The notes: a model not told the origin generated them from the sequence alone. A stretch of 33,837 bases of DNA from Acidobacteriota bacterium (GCA_020199995.1 JAIVJM010000224.1:61581-95417); one strand, 5' to 3'; shown: positions 8,953-18,095, counted from the first letter of the stretch. Translations and numbers: made by a program.

Positions 8953-9022
8953 GTGTTGAGTGTCGAGCGACGAGCGACGAGCCACAGCCTCGCCCTTCAA
9001 CGTCTCTCGTCGCCCGTCACCT
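8953..9022. repeat. Inverted heptad-repeat element, GCGACGA family
   Basis: The left arm (8953-8987) reads as 7-bp units GTGTTGA, GTGTCGA, GCGACGA, GCGACGA, GCCACAG. The right arm (about 8998-9022) carries related units inverted (on the minus strand GGTGACG, GGCGACG, AGAGACG). More degenerate 7-bp spacing continues toward 9154. It lies in the 211-bp gap between DUF4350 and moxR inside an otherwise tightly packed operon. It is less regular than the AGCAGTG copies. Confidence 0.65.
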
Positions 9023-9051
9023 TGAGAGTCCTTTCCATCATTAGTCGAAGA

Positions 9052-9079
9052 GCTTTAGTCTGAGCCGGCACGTGGTCAA
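9052..9079 (-). promoter_or_regulatory. Possible promoter before moxR
   Basis: On the minus strand TTGACC (9079-9074) is followed after 16 bases by TAAAGC (9057-9052). The -35 matches well and the -10 poorly. It sits in the unusual 211-bp gap between DUF4350 and moxR, where an internal promoter would make sense. Sequence evidence only. Confidence 0.3.
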
Positions 9080-9154
9080 GAGCATGTGGGCGCGTCATCA
9101 AAAGCCGAGGGGCAACGTCAACCACACTGCCTTCCCCTTCGCCTCTCGCCTTCG

Positions 9155-10639
9155 TCAACGCGCTTCGGCCTGTCGAATCTCTCGCGCGCGCATGCGAATG
9201 CCGAGTTCGCGTTCGAGGTCGCGCAGTTGCGCGACGAGTGAGAGCGCACGGCGAGCCGAGAGCGGAGCGCCCGCCATCGCATCTTCGCACTCGCGGAGCA
9301 GCGCCTCAAGGCCGCGCGCGTCACGGCCTGAACGCGCGGCGACGCGCGCGGCCAGTTCAGCGGGCGGCGCGTCCACGCCGACCCCACCGTAGCGCGCCAG
9401 CGCGCGGCGCGTCCGCCCGTAGATGTTCTCGACGGCGAGGTCGTAGGCGCGCGCTCGCTGCTGCAACTCGGCCATCGAGGCGACGAACTCCAGCTTCGAG
9501 CGGCGGTCAACATGCGGCGCGGGGAGCGGGCGCGCGAACCTGCGCCCGCGCGTCCAGACGACGGCCATGACGATAAAGGCTCCTTGCGCGAAGAGCCAGA
9601 GGATGGGCGTGCCCGCGAAGTATGCGAAGAAGCGGTTGCGCGCCGCGCCGAAGCCCTGATGAAACTCGTCGAAGGCGATGAGGCCCGCCGCGTCGCCGCC
9701 GCCGCCGCCCGCGACGACATTCGCGGCGAGCAGCAGATTATCCGAACGGTTGAGCCCCGCATTCGAGACGATGAAAGGGTCGCTCAGGATGACGATCCGC
9801 CCGCGCCCGTAGGCGTAGTCAACGAGCAGCGCGCCCTCGCCCCCGCGCCCGTCCGGGAGGTGCCGGACGGGCGCGGGCGAAACGCCCTCCGCGACCGGCA
9901 CCGGGTCGGCGACGGAGGCGGGCTTAGGCGGCGGCAGCGGTTCCGTTTCTTCCTCGCCGAAGAAATCGTCTTCCTCATCGGTCGGCGCGGGCGTGGGCGC
10001 GACGTCAGCCACAGGCCCGCGCGCGCGCGGCGGGGCCGAGACCGCGACGACGGGCGCGACGAGGCCGGACTTGTAGACGTGCAGGCGACCGGCGAAGCGC
10101 GAGCGCGTGACCTGCGCCACATCGCGCGTGAGCGGCGTCGGCTGCGTGGGGGCGAGCGGCTTCACGCCCCGCGTCATGCTCTCGACGTTCTCGGGGCGGA
10201 CGTCCGGGCCGGGCTTCTCGACGACTTCCGCAGACACCCGCCAGAGACCGGAAGTGGGGAGCAGGTCGGGCTCGGGGCTGCGGTCAATGAGCACGAGCCG
10301 CCCTCCCCCTTCGACCCAGCGCAGCAGCGCGACGACCTCATCGCCCTCGAAGGGCCGATGCGTGCGGCCCACGACGACGAAGGTCGAGGGCTTCGCCTCC
10401 GCGCCTTCCATAAGCAACGCGACGGGCAGTCCCCAGCGCTCCACGCTGTGGCCTGACTGTTCGAGATATTCGTAGAGCGCGCGCGTGCCCGTCGCCCCGT
10501 GGTTCATCGTCGAGCGGTCGGGCGCGAACTCGGAATCCCCCTCGCGCTCGACGCGCACGTAAGAGGCCGCGTTGAGCCCGACGAGCACGAAGAGCATCAC
10601 GAAGACGGTCAGGATGATAAGGAAGCGTCCGCGCATCAT
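9155..10639 (-). CDS. DUF4350 domain-containing membrane protein
   Basis: A 494-residue protein with an N-terminal membrane anchor (residues 6-27), a DUF4350 region starting SEFAPDRSTMNHGATGTRAL, a strand-turn-strand VVVGRTHRPFEGDEVVALLRWVEGG and a later GRGRIVILSDPFIVSNAGLN segment. This resembles a GATase1-like or ABC-type auxiliary transport fold. A second membrane segment (about 345-367) precedes a cytoplasmic Arg-rich C-terminus. A Pro/Glu-rich low-complexity insert (about 205-255, with DEEDDFFGEEE) splits the extracytoplasmic domain. The start codon overlaps the stop of the DUF4129 gene (ATGA), indicating translational coupling. It belongs to the MoxR/DUF58 membrane module; its biochemical role is unknown. 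Confidence 0.85.
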   Translation of the reverse strand: MMRGRFLIILTVFVMLFVLVGLNAASYVRVEREGDSEFAPDRSTMNHGATGTRALYEYLEQSGHSVERWGLPVALLMEGAEAKPSTFVVVGRTHRPFEGDEVVALLRWVEGGGRLVLIDRSPEPDLLPTSGLWRVSAEVVEKPGPDVRPENVESMTRGVKPLAPTQPTPLTRDVAQVTRSRFAGRLHVYKSGLVAPVVAVSAPPRARGPVADVAPTPAPTDEEDDFFGEEETEPLPPPKPASVADPVPVAEGVSPAPVRHLPDGRGGEGALLVDYAYGRGRIVILSDPFIVSNAGLNRSDNLLLAANVVAGGGGGDAAGLIAFDEFHQGFGAARNRFFAYFAGTPILWLFAQGAFIVMAVVWTRGRRFARPLPAPHVDRRSKLEFVASMAELQQRARAYDLAVENIYGRTRRALARYGGVGVDAPPAELAARVAARSGRDARGLEALLRECEDAMAGAPLSARRALSLVAQLRDLERELGIRMRAREIRQAEAR

Positions 10640-11739
10640 GGTTCAGCTCGCAACCCTTTCAACAACTGCCGGCAGCGCTGATGAAAGTCTTTCCAGTCGC
10701 CCTCCTCTGCCGCCTGCAACCCATACCAGTGCAGCTCGAAGTTGAAGGTGAGCGGCAGCATCTCGGTGTAGAGACGCGGGGGCGCGGAGGCGCGGATGGC
10801 CTGAAGGTAGTCGCGGTTCGTCTTGTGCTGCGCGAGGCGGATGACGCGCCGGTCGCCCAGATCGCAGAGAAGCGCGACGTAGGCTTTGCGAATCGCGCCG
10901 CGCAAATCGCCCGCGCGCGCGAGGCGCTCCGCGTCGGCCAGCAGGTCGGCAGCCGTCTGGTCAGCCGCGAGGCGCTCGCCGAGCACGACGCGCGGCTCGC
11001 GCAAAGAGATGAGGCGGATGCCATGTTCGCGCCGCTGCCACCAGTATTTCCAGACGACGAAGGCGATGACGCCGAGGCAGAGCGCGAGGACAAAGATTTG
11101 CGCGGCGCGCGAGACGCGCGGGCTCGCCCCCGGCGCGATTGGCCCGAAGCTGGGGATGAGGTCGCGTATCCACTGGAAAATCTGTTCGATGATGCGTTGG
11201 AGCGCGCCGCCCTCCGACGCCTTCCGGTTGTAAGCGGGGTGGCTCAGGATGTTCGTGAGGCGGCCCTTCTCGGCGTCCTTGTCGCGCGCCCCGCCGCCGC
11301 CCTTCTCCGACTCGACGAGCCTCGCTTCGAGCGCGTGCAGCCGCTCGGCGATGTTCCTCAGCGACTCGGCGCGCGCCGCTGCCTCGGCTCCGCCCGCCGC
11401 CGCGCCCCTCTCGTATTCGTCGAGCGACTGGTGAAGCCACGCGTTGTTGACGACCATCCGGGTGCCGCCCCATTCGACCTCCTCGGTCTGCGGGAGCAGG
11501 ACGCGCACGTCCGCGAGCGACTCCTCCGCCTCCGCCTCAGCGTCCTCCTCGTCGAGCGCGCTCAGGGTGTCGATGATGAGCATCGCCGTGTGGACGCGCT
11601 CGCGGTATTTCGCGAGCGGCGCGGCCTGCGCGGCGAGCCCCGCCGCCTGCATGAGCAAGAAGACGCAGAGCGCGGAGAGAGCCCGCCCGCGCGCCGCGCG
11701 CAGACAAAGCCGCAGACCTTTCGGCGTGGCCTTCATCAT
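10636..11739 (-). CDS. DUF4129 domain-containing membrane protein
   Basis: A 367-residue protein with a signal-like hydrophobic N-terminus (about residues 14-40), an Ala/Glu-rich helical region, a membrane segment (IFVLALCLGVIAFVVWKYWW, about 235-255) and a C-terminal DUF4129 domain with paired helices (LLADAERLARAGDLRGAIRK and the later TFNFELHWYG). DUF4129 resembles a transglutaminase-associated C-terminal domain and recurs in MoxR/DUF58 clusters. The ATG at 11739 overlaps the upstream gene's stop codon as ATGA, and the gene's own stop overlaps the DUF4350 start in the same way, so three genes are translationally coupled. Confidence 0.87.
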   Translation of the reverse strand: MMKATPKGLRLCLRAARGRALSALCVFLLMQAAGLAAQAAPLAKYRERVHTAMLIIDTLSALDEEDAEAEAEESLADVRVLLPQTEEVEWGGTRMVVNNAWLHQSLDEYERGAAAGGAEAAARAESLRNIAERLHALEARLVESEKGGGGARDKDAEKGRLTNILSHPAYNRKASEGGALQRIIEQIFQWIRDLIPSFGPIAPGASPRVSRAAQIFVLALCLGVIAFVVWKYWWQRREHGIRLISLREPRVVLGERLAADQTAADLLADAERLARAGDLRGAIRKAYVALLCDLGDRRVIRLAQHKTNRDYLQAIRASAPPRLYTEMLPLTFNFELHWYGLQAAEEGDWKDFHQRCRQLLKGLRAEP

Positions 11740-12836
11740 CTGTCGTTGAGCCCGAGCATGGAGCCGGGGAACTTCTCGTCTTCGCCCGAGGCGCTCGGCG
11801 CGGGGACGTGCGCGGCGGCGAGGGCCGGGGCGAGCGGCCCTGTCATGCCGCCCGGAAGCTCCGGCATCTCGCCGAGCCTCTGCGATGCGAGCAGCTCGAC
11901 GTCGTAGCCCTCGTGGCGCACGCGCTCGTCCACGTAGAGCAGAGAGAGACCGAGCATCCACACCGGCGCGAGCAGAATCGCGGACAACTGCGCGAAGACC
12001 GTGGAGCTGATCGAGTACCACATCGGCAGTCGCGTCGGGTCCATCTCGAAGGGGCTGATGCCGTTCAGATACCCGACCCACCCGAGCGGGATAAGGAGCA
12101 GCATGAGCGCCGAGTAGTTGGCGAAGAAGATGAAGAGGAAGAGCGCCATCAGCCGCCGCACGTTGCCGCGCGCGAGCCCCGCGCTCCGGCTGATGGAGGC
12201 CATCACGCCCTTGCCCTCGACCATCAAGACCTGCGGCACGTAGGCGACCCGGCCCCCCACCAGAAAGAAGACGAAAAGCGTGGCGACGAGGCCCGCGACG
12301 TAGAGCAGGATGCTCAGGATGGCCGTCAGCCACGGCGCGCCGAGCGGCACCGTGACGAGTGCAACGAGGAGGATGATGAGCACCGACGCGAAGAGCGCCA
12401 CCGACGCCAGCACCAGCGAGATGACGAGGCAGAGGACGACCGCCAGCGTCGCGCCGAAGAGCCCCCAGAAGCGCGAGCGCACGCTCGTGTAGATGCGCCG
12501 CGCCGTGACCGGCTCGTCCGACAGCAGGTGCATCACCAGATTGCGCGACGCGCCGCCCATCACGATCAGCTGCGCGAGCGATCCCCCGAACCAGAGCAGC
12601 GGCCCGAAGAGCGCGAGCAGGAAGTAGACGGCGAGGCGGCTCTCGCTCTCGGCCAGCACGATGGAGCGGACGCCGATTGACCAGAGGACGGTTCCGACCG
12701 ACGAGACGATGACGGGAGGGGCGGAGGCGCGGATGAGCGCCATGAAGTGGCGTCGGTAGAGTCTGACCGTGCGGTCGATCAAATCGCCCGCGCCGAGCGG
12801 AGCCAGTTGCAGTTGGTTGACCGCGAGTGTCGCCAC
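11736..12836 (-). CDS. Multi-pass membrane protein (glycerophosphodiesterase membrane-domain-like)
   Basis: First gene of the MoxR-module operon. The 366-residue protein begins with the short motif LGAGDLIDRTVRLYRRHF, followed by about six to seven membrane segments (two around residues 35-80, a long hydrophobic stretch near 130-200, others near 250-320) and a Pro/Ala-rich cytoplasmic tail. The start motif and layout match the membrane-domain proteins often annotated as a glycerophosphoryl diester phosphodiesterase membrane domain; no catalytic domain is present. The start is uncertain: the GTG at 12836 lies about 50 bases downstream of an extended -10 promoter but lacks a visible Shine-Dalgarno. 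The stop overlaps the DUF4129 start. Confidence 0.75.
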   Translation of the reverse strand: MATLAVNQLQLAPLGAGDLIDRTVRLYRRHFMALIRASAPPVIVSSVGTVLWSIGVRSIVLAESESRLAVYFLLALFGPLLWFGGSLAQLIVMGGASRNLVMHLLSDEPVTARRIYTSVRSRFWGLFGATLAVVLCLVISLVLASVALFASVLIILLVALVTVPLGAPWLTAILSILLYVAGLVATLFVFFLVGGRVAYVPQVLMVEGKGVMASISRSAGLARGNVRRLMALFLFIFFANYSALMLLLIPLGWVGYLNGISPFEMDPTRLPMWYSISSTVFAQLSAILLAPVWMLGLSLLYVDERVRHEGYDVELLASQRLGEMPELPGGMTGPLAPALAAAHVPAPSASGEDEKFPGSMLGLNDR

Positions 12837-12893
12837 AAAGGTCGCGTCCGTCGCCCGAAGAATTTGAGCCGGAGTGAGAGTCGAACGGGCCGG

Positions 12894-12902
12894 ATTGTAG
12901 CA
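12894..12902 (-). promoter_or_regulatory. Extended -10 promoter for the MoxR-module operon
   Basis: Minus-strand TGCTACAAT, an extended -10 (TGnTATAAT-like), lies about 60 bp before the likely start of the first operon gene. No good -35 is visible, which extended -10 promoters can tolerate. Two other sites of this form occur at 32425-32433 and 32483-32491. The 12837-13284 gap also holds a palindrome at 13046; nothing else was recognised there. Confidence 0.5.
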
Positions 12903-13045
12903 CACGGCCCCACCACACACGGTCTGGCTTCTGCCTTCTTGAAGGCCAATCAATTTCGCCGCAGCAAGTTGCGCTGTATGAAAAGCTATTCGGAAACGTT
13001 TTCGCGGCAAGCTGCCTTGAATGTACCCGCTGAGATTCAAATTTT

Positions 13046-13059
13046 TGAAGTTAACTTCA
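13046..13059. other. Perfect 14-bp palindrome, possible operator
   Basis: TGAAGTTAACTTCA is a perfect inverted repeat in the AT-richer gap between the divergent MoxR operon and the receptor gene, about 225 bp upstream of the receptor start. Its symmetry suits a dimeric regulator site. No cognate regulator is visible in the window. Confidence 0.35.
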
Positions 13060-13284
13060 GAAATTCGTTTTGAAACTGTGTTTTCTGGTTTCCTTACCTT
13101 CCTTCCCGATATAGACCGACGCTCCAACTCGTTGTATGCCAAACACTTACAAAGCATCGGACGAGAATCCAGCAATAATGGCCTTGGAGTTGCGTATTGG
13201 AAGGAGGCAATTTTGTAATTCAAACCGTCACACTGAAAAGTTGTGCCTCTGAATCGGCTAAACACAATGAAAGGAATGCTTAGT

Positions 13285-16145
13285 ATGAGAAATCCCATAC
13301 GAATCTTTACAGGGATGCTGGCCCTTATGCTCTCGCTCTCGTTTTTTGCGGCGAGCGCGTCGGCCCAGACTTCCACGACGGGTTCGATTGAAGGGACGGT
13401 AACCGACATTAACGGCGCTGCAGTGCCGGGCGTAACCGTGACTGCGAAGAGTCCAAACCAGATCGCTCCGCAGACCGTTACCACCAACGACGAAGGTGTC
13501 TTCCGTTTCCAGCAACTGACCCCCGGTCGCTACACAGTGACCATCGGAGCCGAGAAAGGCTTCTCAGCATTTGAACAAAGCGTTGAGGTCAACCTCTCGA
13601 GTACCTCGTCGGTTAGTGCCGTGCTCCGTCCGCAGGGCGCTTCGGAAGTCGTCGAGGTGACGGCCAGTTCCGGCGCTACCGTAGACGTGACCGCCAACAC
13701 GACGGGCACGAACGTCTCGACCGAACAGTTCTCGAACTTTCCGACGCAGCGCACCGTGCAGTCGCTCTACTCAATCGCTCCGACGGTGAGCCGCTCGGGG
13801 CTGCGCGACGCTTCGGGCCGCGACCGTGACCCGTCGGTCGGCGGTTCTTCGGGTCCTGAGAATAACTACATCCTCGATGGCGTGGGCGTCTCAGACCCGG
13901 CTTTCGGCGGGTCGGGCGCGAGAAGCTGACCTTCTTCGCCGCGTTCAATCCACAGCGCCGCAAGAACTTCTTCCTGACCCAGACATTCCTCGACGAGGTC
14001 GAGAACAAGATCACGACCCCCTTCTACGCGGGCAAGATTTCCTGGAACATCAACCAGAGCAACCTCTTTACCTTCTCGACCTTCGGCGACTTCACGAAGC
14101 AGGAAGGCTTCCTGTTCGGTGGCTCCGGCTTCGGTGCCAACCCGGACAGCTTCCGCGGCATTATCGAGACCGGCGGCTCGAACTACGCCTTCCGCCTGAA
14201 CTCGACCATCACGCCGACCTTCATCGGCGAGTTCAACTTCGGCCTCCACTTCCAGCGCGCCAACACGTTTCCCGAAGCGAGCGTGGCGGATACCGAGCAG
14301 ATCACTGACAACTTCGCCGTCCTGCTTGGTAACGGCAATGTCCCGGCGGCGACCGAGAGCACCGCGACGGCGAGCAACGGCCTGCGCCTTGCCTTCGTCA
14401 ACGGCACCGGCGGCACTTTGCAGCGCAACTTCGTCCGCCAGGGCTTCGGCCTCGGCACCGAGCAGGATCGCAACCGTTATGAGTTCGCGGCCAGGATGCA
14501 GAACATCATTGGCAAGCACACGCTCAAGTACGGTTTCGAGTACGGCCAGAACCGGTATCGCATCGGGACGTTCTCAACCGGCCCGTCGCGTGATTTTGGC
14601 GCGGCGATCAGCGGGCCCCTGGATGGATTCCGCGTCACTAACAACTTCGGAGTCTGCCAGGGCAATCCCGGCACGGCCACCATCCTCTGCGGGAATTCCA
14701 CGTTCACCACTCGCACCAACCAACTGATCGCCGCCGGCGCGTTCGGCACGCAGTACACCAACGCGGTGACGGCCCCGGCTGGCACGCTCTCCCTGGCGAC
14801 GCTCGTGAACCCGATCCTGGTTCTGAGCACGGTCAGCGCCCGCGACTTCCAGTTGACGACCCGTGGCGGCTTCACGCACACCAACGTCGAGAGCTTCTAC
14901 GTTCAGGACGACTTCAAGGTCACGAAGAATGTGCAACTCAATCTGGGCCTCCGCTGGGACTATCAGCAGAGCTACGGTGTTGATACCAAGTACTTCGACC
15001 TGAACGACTTCAAAAACAACACGCAGCCGCGCATCGGTCTCATCTGGGACTTCACGGGTGAAGGCCGCGGCAAGATTTTCGCGAACTTCGCGCGCTTCCT
15101 TGAGACGCCGATCCCGCTCGACCTCAACGTCCGCGCGGGCGGCGACGACCAGCAGATTGACCGGAACCTCCGCGTCAGCCGCCTGAATGCTGTTCAGGGA
15201 GCAACGACGATCAGCGACTTCGGCAGCCTCGGCAGCGAAGAAACGCCGGTTGATGCGGGCCTCAAGCCTCAGACCGTCAACGAGTGGACTGCCGGTATCG
15301 AGTACGAGCCGATTCGCGACCTCGCGCTCGGCTTCCGCGGCATCTACCGCGCGCAGGACAACGTCATCGAGGATGGTTCGTTCGACGACGGCCACACTTA
15401 CTTCATCTTCAACCCGGGCATTCGTGGCAACGGGGAAAAGACCGAAGACTCGGCTTGCGAGGGGACTAACGGCGCGCCGGTGGCGCAGTGCTTCGGTCGT
15501 GCCCGCCGCTACTATCGCGCGCTCGAGTTCACGGCCACGAAGCGTTTCACGAACAACTACCAGTTCATCGCTTCCTACGTGTTCTCCAGCCTGATCGGTA
15601 ACTACGAAGGGCTGTTCCGCAACGACAACGGCCAGTCTGACCCGAACATCACCAGCTTGTTCGACCTCGTCAGCCTGCTTAACAACACCTACGGGCGTCT
15701 GCCGAACGACCGCCCGCACCAGTTCAAGCTCGACGGCAGCTACCGCACGCCGTTCGGGCTGTCGCTCAGCTCGTCGTTCCGTACCCAGTCGGGTATTCCG
15801 TTCGACCAACTGATCCCGCACGAACTCTACGGCAACAACGAAGGCTTCGCCGTCCAGCGCGGCACGGCTATCAACCCGGTCACCGGACGCAATCGCACGC
15901 CGACGACCTACAACATTGACTTTGGCGCGTACTACCCGATTCAGATGGGTGAGAATCGCCAGTTGCGTTTCCAGTTCGACTGGTTCAACGTGACAAACCA
16001 ACAGCGCGCCATCCGTGAGGATACGACGTTCCAGATCAACAGCGGCGCGGCGGGCATCCCGCCGGTCGAGAACCCGTTCTACGGGCGGGGGACGATCTTC
16101 CAGTTCCCCTCGTCGGTGCGTCTGGGCATTAAGTTCCAGTTCTAA
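13285..16145 (+). pseudogene. Oar-like TonB-dependent receptor, frame broken near 13920
   Basis: Outer-membrane receptor of the Oar type, probably for uptake of large nutrients or signalling. The start at 13285 has AAAGGA nine bases upstream and a signal peptide (RIFTGMLALMLSLSFFAASA, cleaved after ASAQ). A carboxypeptidase-regulatory-like domain (GSIEGTVTDINGAAVPGVTV) and the start of the plug (NNYILDGVGVSDPAFGGSG) follow. At about 13920 this frame stops, and the protein resumes two frames over with EKLTFFAAFNPQRRKNFFLT and runs to a normal barrel end (SSVRLGIKFQF). The part of the plug expected between these motifs, about 75-80 residues by family comparison, is absent, so this is a deletion, not a base slip. 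Without the gap the protein would be about 1030 residues. A strong terminator follows. Confidence 0.85.
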
Positions 16146-16189
16146 GCTGACTGCTTTCATGCGCGTTCACGCGGGCGTGAGAGATTCTT

Positions 16190-16230
16190 GGGGAGAGGCG
16201 TAAAATTTGCGCCTCTCCCCTTTCTTTTCT
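16190..16230 (+). terminator. Rho-independent terminator after the first receptor
   Basis: GGGGAGAGGCG (16190-16200) pairs perfectly with CGCCTCTCCCC (16210-16220) across a nine-base loop, followed by a T-rich run. It lies 45 bp after the receptor stop codon. Confidence 0.92.
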
Positions 16231-16308
16231 ATGATAATCTTCACTCAAGTTCCTCCACATTTTCAATAGCCCACGGCCATCTCGACCGTCTGAATGGGAG
16301 TTGTCGTT

Positions 16309-17145
16309 ATGTTGCTCCGAACGGGTCAGGCTCTCGGTCCACGCACCACTCTTATCTCTTCCCGAGGCGCGTTGTTGTTCACACTGCTCCTGCTTGGTTG
16401 CGTACCGGCGGGCGCGCAGGGAGGAGTTGACCATTCGGGGACGGGCGGACGGCACAGCATTCAGGGCCGCATCCTCTTTCCTTCGGGGCAGCGCGTTGAC
16501 ACACGCATCAAGGTCAAGCTGGAGAGCGCCGGCTTCGGCGACCTCTCCATCCTCTCAGATGTGAACGGCACGTTCAGCTTTCGCTCTCTGAGACCGGGTT
16601 CTTACGAATCCGCGCGCAAGGGCGAGAACCACAAGGCCGTCGAACAGTTGAATGGCGCGCTCGCGCTCCACCCCGACTTCGCCCTCGCCTTGAGCCAGCT
16701 CGGCGTGCAGTACATGAAATTGAAGGAGTTGGGCAAGGCCTCAGAGGCGCTGCGCTCCGCGCTCAAGCTGATGCCGGACGACTACGCCACGCTCCTCACC
16801 TACGGCATCGTCCTCTTCGAGAGGCAGCAGTCGTCGGAGGCCGAAGAGCAGCTCCGCAAGGCGCTCAGGAAGAATTCCTCGTCGCCTTCGGCGCACTACT
16901 ATCTCGGTCTGATTCTCGTCAAGCGAAACAGTTACGCGGAGGCCCAGCAGGAGTTCGAGAGCGCCGTCAGCTCCGGCGGCGAGAGTATGGCGATGGCGCA
17001 CTACTATCTCGGGGGACTCTACTGGGGGAAGCACGAATATAAGAAAGCCGCCGACTCTCTGGAGACCTACCTCCGCCTCTCCCCGCACGCGGAGAACGCG
17101 GAGCGCGTGCGCGCCACGATCAAGGAGCTGCGCGGCAAGGGTTAA
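16309..17145 (+). CDS. Secreted TPR protein with truncated carboxypeptidase-regulatory-like domain
   Basis: A 278-residue exported protein. A hydrophobic leader (ALLFTLLLLGCVPAGAQ) could be cleaved after AGAQ or, less likely, act as a lipoprotein signal at Cys. A beta-rich segment QGRILFPSGQRVDTRIKVKL ending TFSFRSLRPGSY looks like the first half of a carboxypeptidase-regulatory domain. It then joins abruptly to ESARKGENHKAVEQLNGALA, and four to five tetratricopeptide repeats follow (for example HYYLGLILVKRNSYAEAQQE). Proteins of this design normally have further strands and a linker between these parts, so about 60 residues seem to be missing in frame near 16608. I prefer the ATG at 16309, with GGGAG eight bases upstream, over the one at 16294. 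TPRs suggest a periplasmic scaffold role. Confidence 0.75.
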   Translation: MLLRTGQALGPRTTLISSRGALLFTLLLLGCVPAGAQGGVDHSGTGGRHSIQGRILFPSGQRVDTRIKVKLESAGFGDLSILSDVNGTFSFRSLRPGSYESARKGENHKAVEQLNGALALHPDFALALSQLGVQYMKLKELGKASEALRSALKLMPDDYATLLTYGIVLFERQQSSEAEEQLRKALRKNSSSPSAHYYLGLILVKRNSYAEAQQEFESAVSSGGESMAMAHYYLGGLYWGKHEYKKAADSLETYLRLSPHAENAERVRATIKELRGKG

Positions 17146-17147
17146 TC

Positions 17148-17429
17148 CCGCCGCACGACGCCGTCGGAACCCGGGGCCGTCAGGGCACCACGGGGCGCAA
17201 CGCCTTCTACGGCCCCGACTTCAACAACGTGGACTTCACCGTCTCCAAGCGCTTCCCGTTCGGTGGCGAAGGGAAATACAAATTCACCATCCGCGCGGTC
17301 TTCTTCAATCTCTTCAACCGCGTCAACTTCGCCAAGCCGGTCAACACCATCGCCAGCGCGAACTTCGGCCAGTCGATTGACACTTTCCGCTCGCGCGTCA
17401 TCCAATTCGTCAGGCGTTTCGACTTCTAA
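17148..17429 (+). pseudogene. Orphan C-terminal end of an Oar-like TonB receptor
   Basis: The frame reads GTTGRNAFYGPDFNNVDFTV, KYKFTIRAVFFNLFNRVNFA and a final aromatic RRFDF, which is the last beta-strands of an Oar-type outer-membrane receptor. The several hundred residues that should precede it are missing; the frame opens directly after the TPR gene stop. A terminator follows. It is either the remnant of a large deletion or a wrong assembly join. Its sequence differs from the ends of the other two receptors here, so it is a third receptor gene, not a duplicated tail. Confidence 0.78.
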
Positions 17430-17466
17430 AGTCTGCCGAGCCTTGGCGACCGCTGCAAAAACTTCA

Positions 17467-17499
17467 GGGCGTTGCCTCTTCGGAAGCAACGCCCTTTTT
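17467..17499 (+). terminator. Rho-independent terminator after the receptor remnant
   Basis: GGGCGTTGC (17467-17475) and GCAACGCCC (17486-17494) form a perfect nine-base stem with a ten-base loop containing TTCG, followed by TTTTT. It lies 38 bp after the remnant's stop codon. Confidence 0.92.
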
Positions 17500-17538
17500 C
17501 TTTCTGGCCGGACGGGTTCAGCGCCGCTTCCGCCCCCA

Positions 17539-17560
17539 CAAAAAAGTGACCACTTTTTTG
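17539..17560. other. A-tract/T-tract perfect inverted repeat
   Basis: Six A's plus GTG mirror CAC plus six T's, with flanking C and G also pairing (10-bp arms, 2-base spacer). The spacer is too short for an RNA hairpin tip at full pairing, so a DNA-binding site is as likely as a second terminator. It precedes the large receptor gene by about 540 bp. Confidence 0.45.
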
Positions 17561-18095
17561 CATGAAATCCAAAATCATGGAGGAAAATCCTTGTCTCGGG
17601 AATGAGACCTAAAAATTAACCTAAGCGTGCAAAAGACTTGCCTTTCACGCGCCCCCCGTTTCCCATCCGGCATAATTCTTGCCAATATTGGCCTTCCGTC
17701 GCATCAGCAACGCCAAACCCGGACCGCGAATTCCTTCCGGTTCGATTGATAGACCACACACGCGAACCCAAGCCAGAGCGCTTCGGAGCACATCAATTCA
17801 GGTGCGGAGGGAGATTGTAAATGAAGGGAGACAGAACCACGCTGTTGACCTTAGGCGGTGCGGCCCGCGCCGCTCACGTACCCCTCGCACGCCAGTCGTT
17901 ACATCGCAACATTCTCGATTTCTGTCCCGACAACCATCAGAGCGCGGCGGCTTTCGGTGTGCCGATCAATATGCCGAAGCTTATCCCGAACGTCATGCCA
18001 ACTGCCGAGACGATAGTCGAAGGCGTGTGCCGTCATTCCGACCTCGTCGAGCGGCCCCAAAGCCTCTCAAACAACTCTTTAAGGAGGAGTACCCA
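17561..18095 (+). other. Long leader region of the large receptor; no gene seen
   Basis: About 535 bp without a convincing gene. The upstream part of the receptor frame is open but shows no protein-like pattern, and a strong ribosome-binding site sits only at the true start. A second perfect palindrome, GCCAATATTGGC, is at 17681-17692, close to AT-rich CATAAT. A long untranslated leader or regulatory region is likely. No known riboswitch was recognised. Confidence 0.4.

Noticed and set aside
14574-16160. Long minus-strand open frames opposite the receptors and opposite other GC-rich genes
   Set aside because: Shadow frames caused by high third-position GC; composition is Arg/Val/Glu repeats without domains, and the plus-strand genes are clear.
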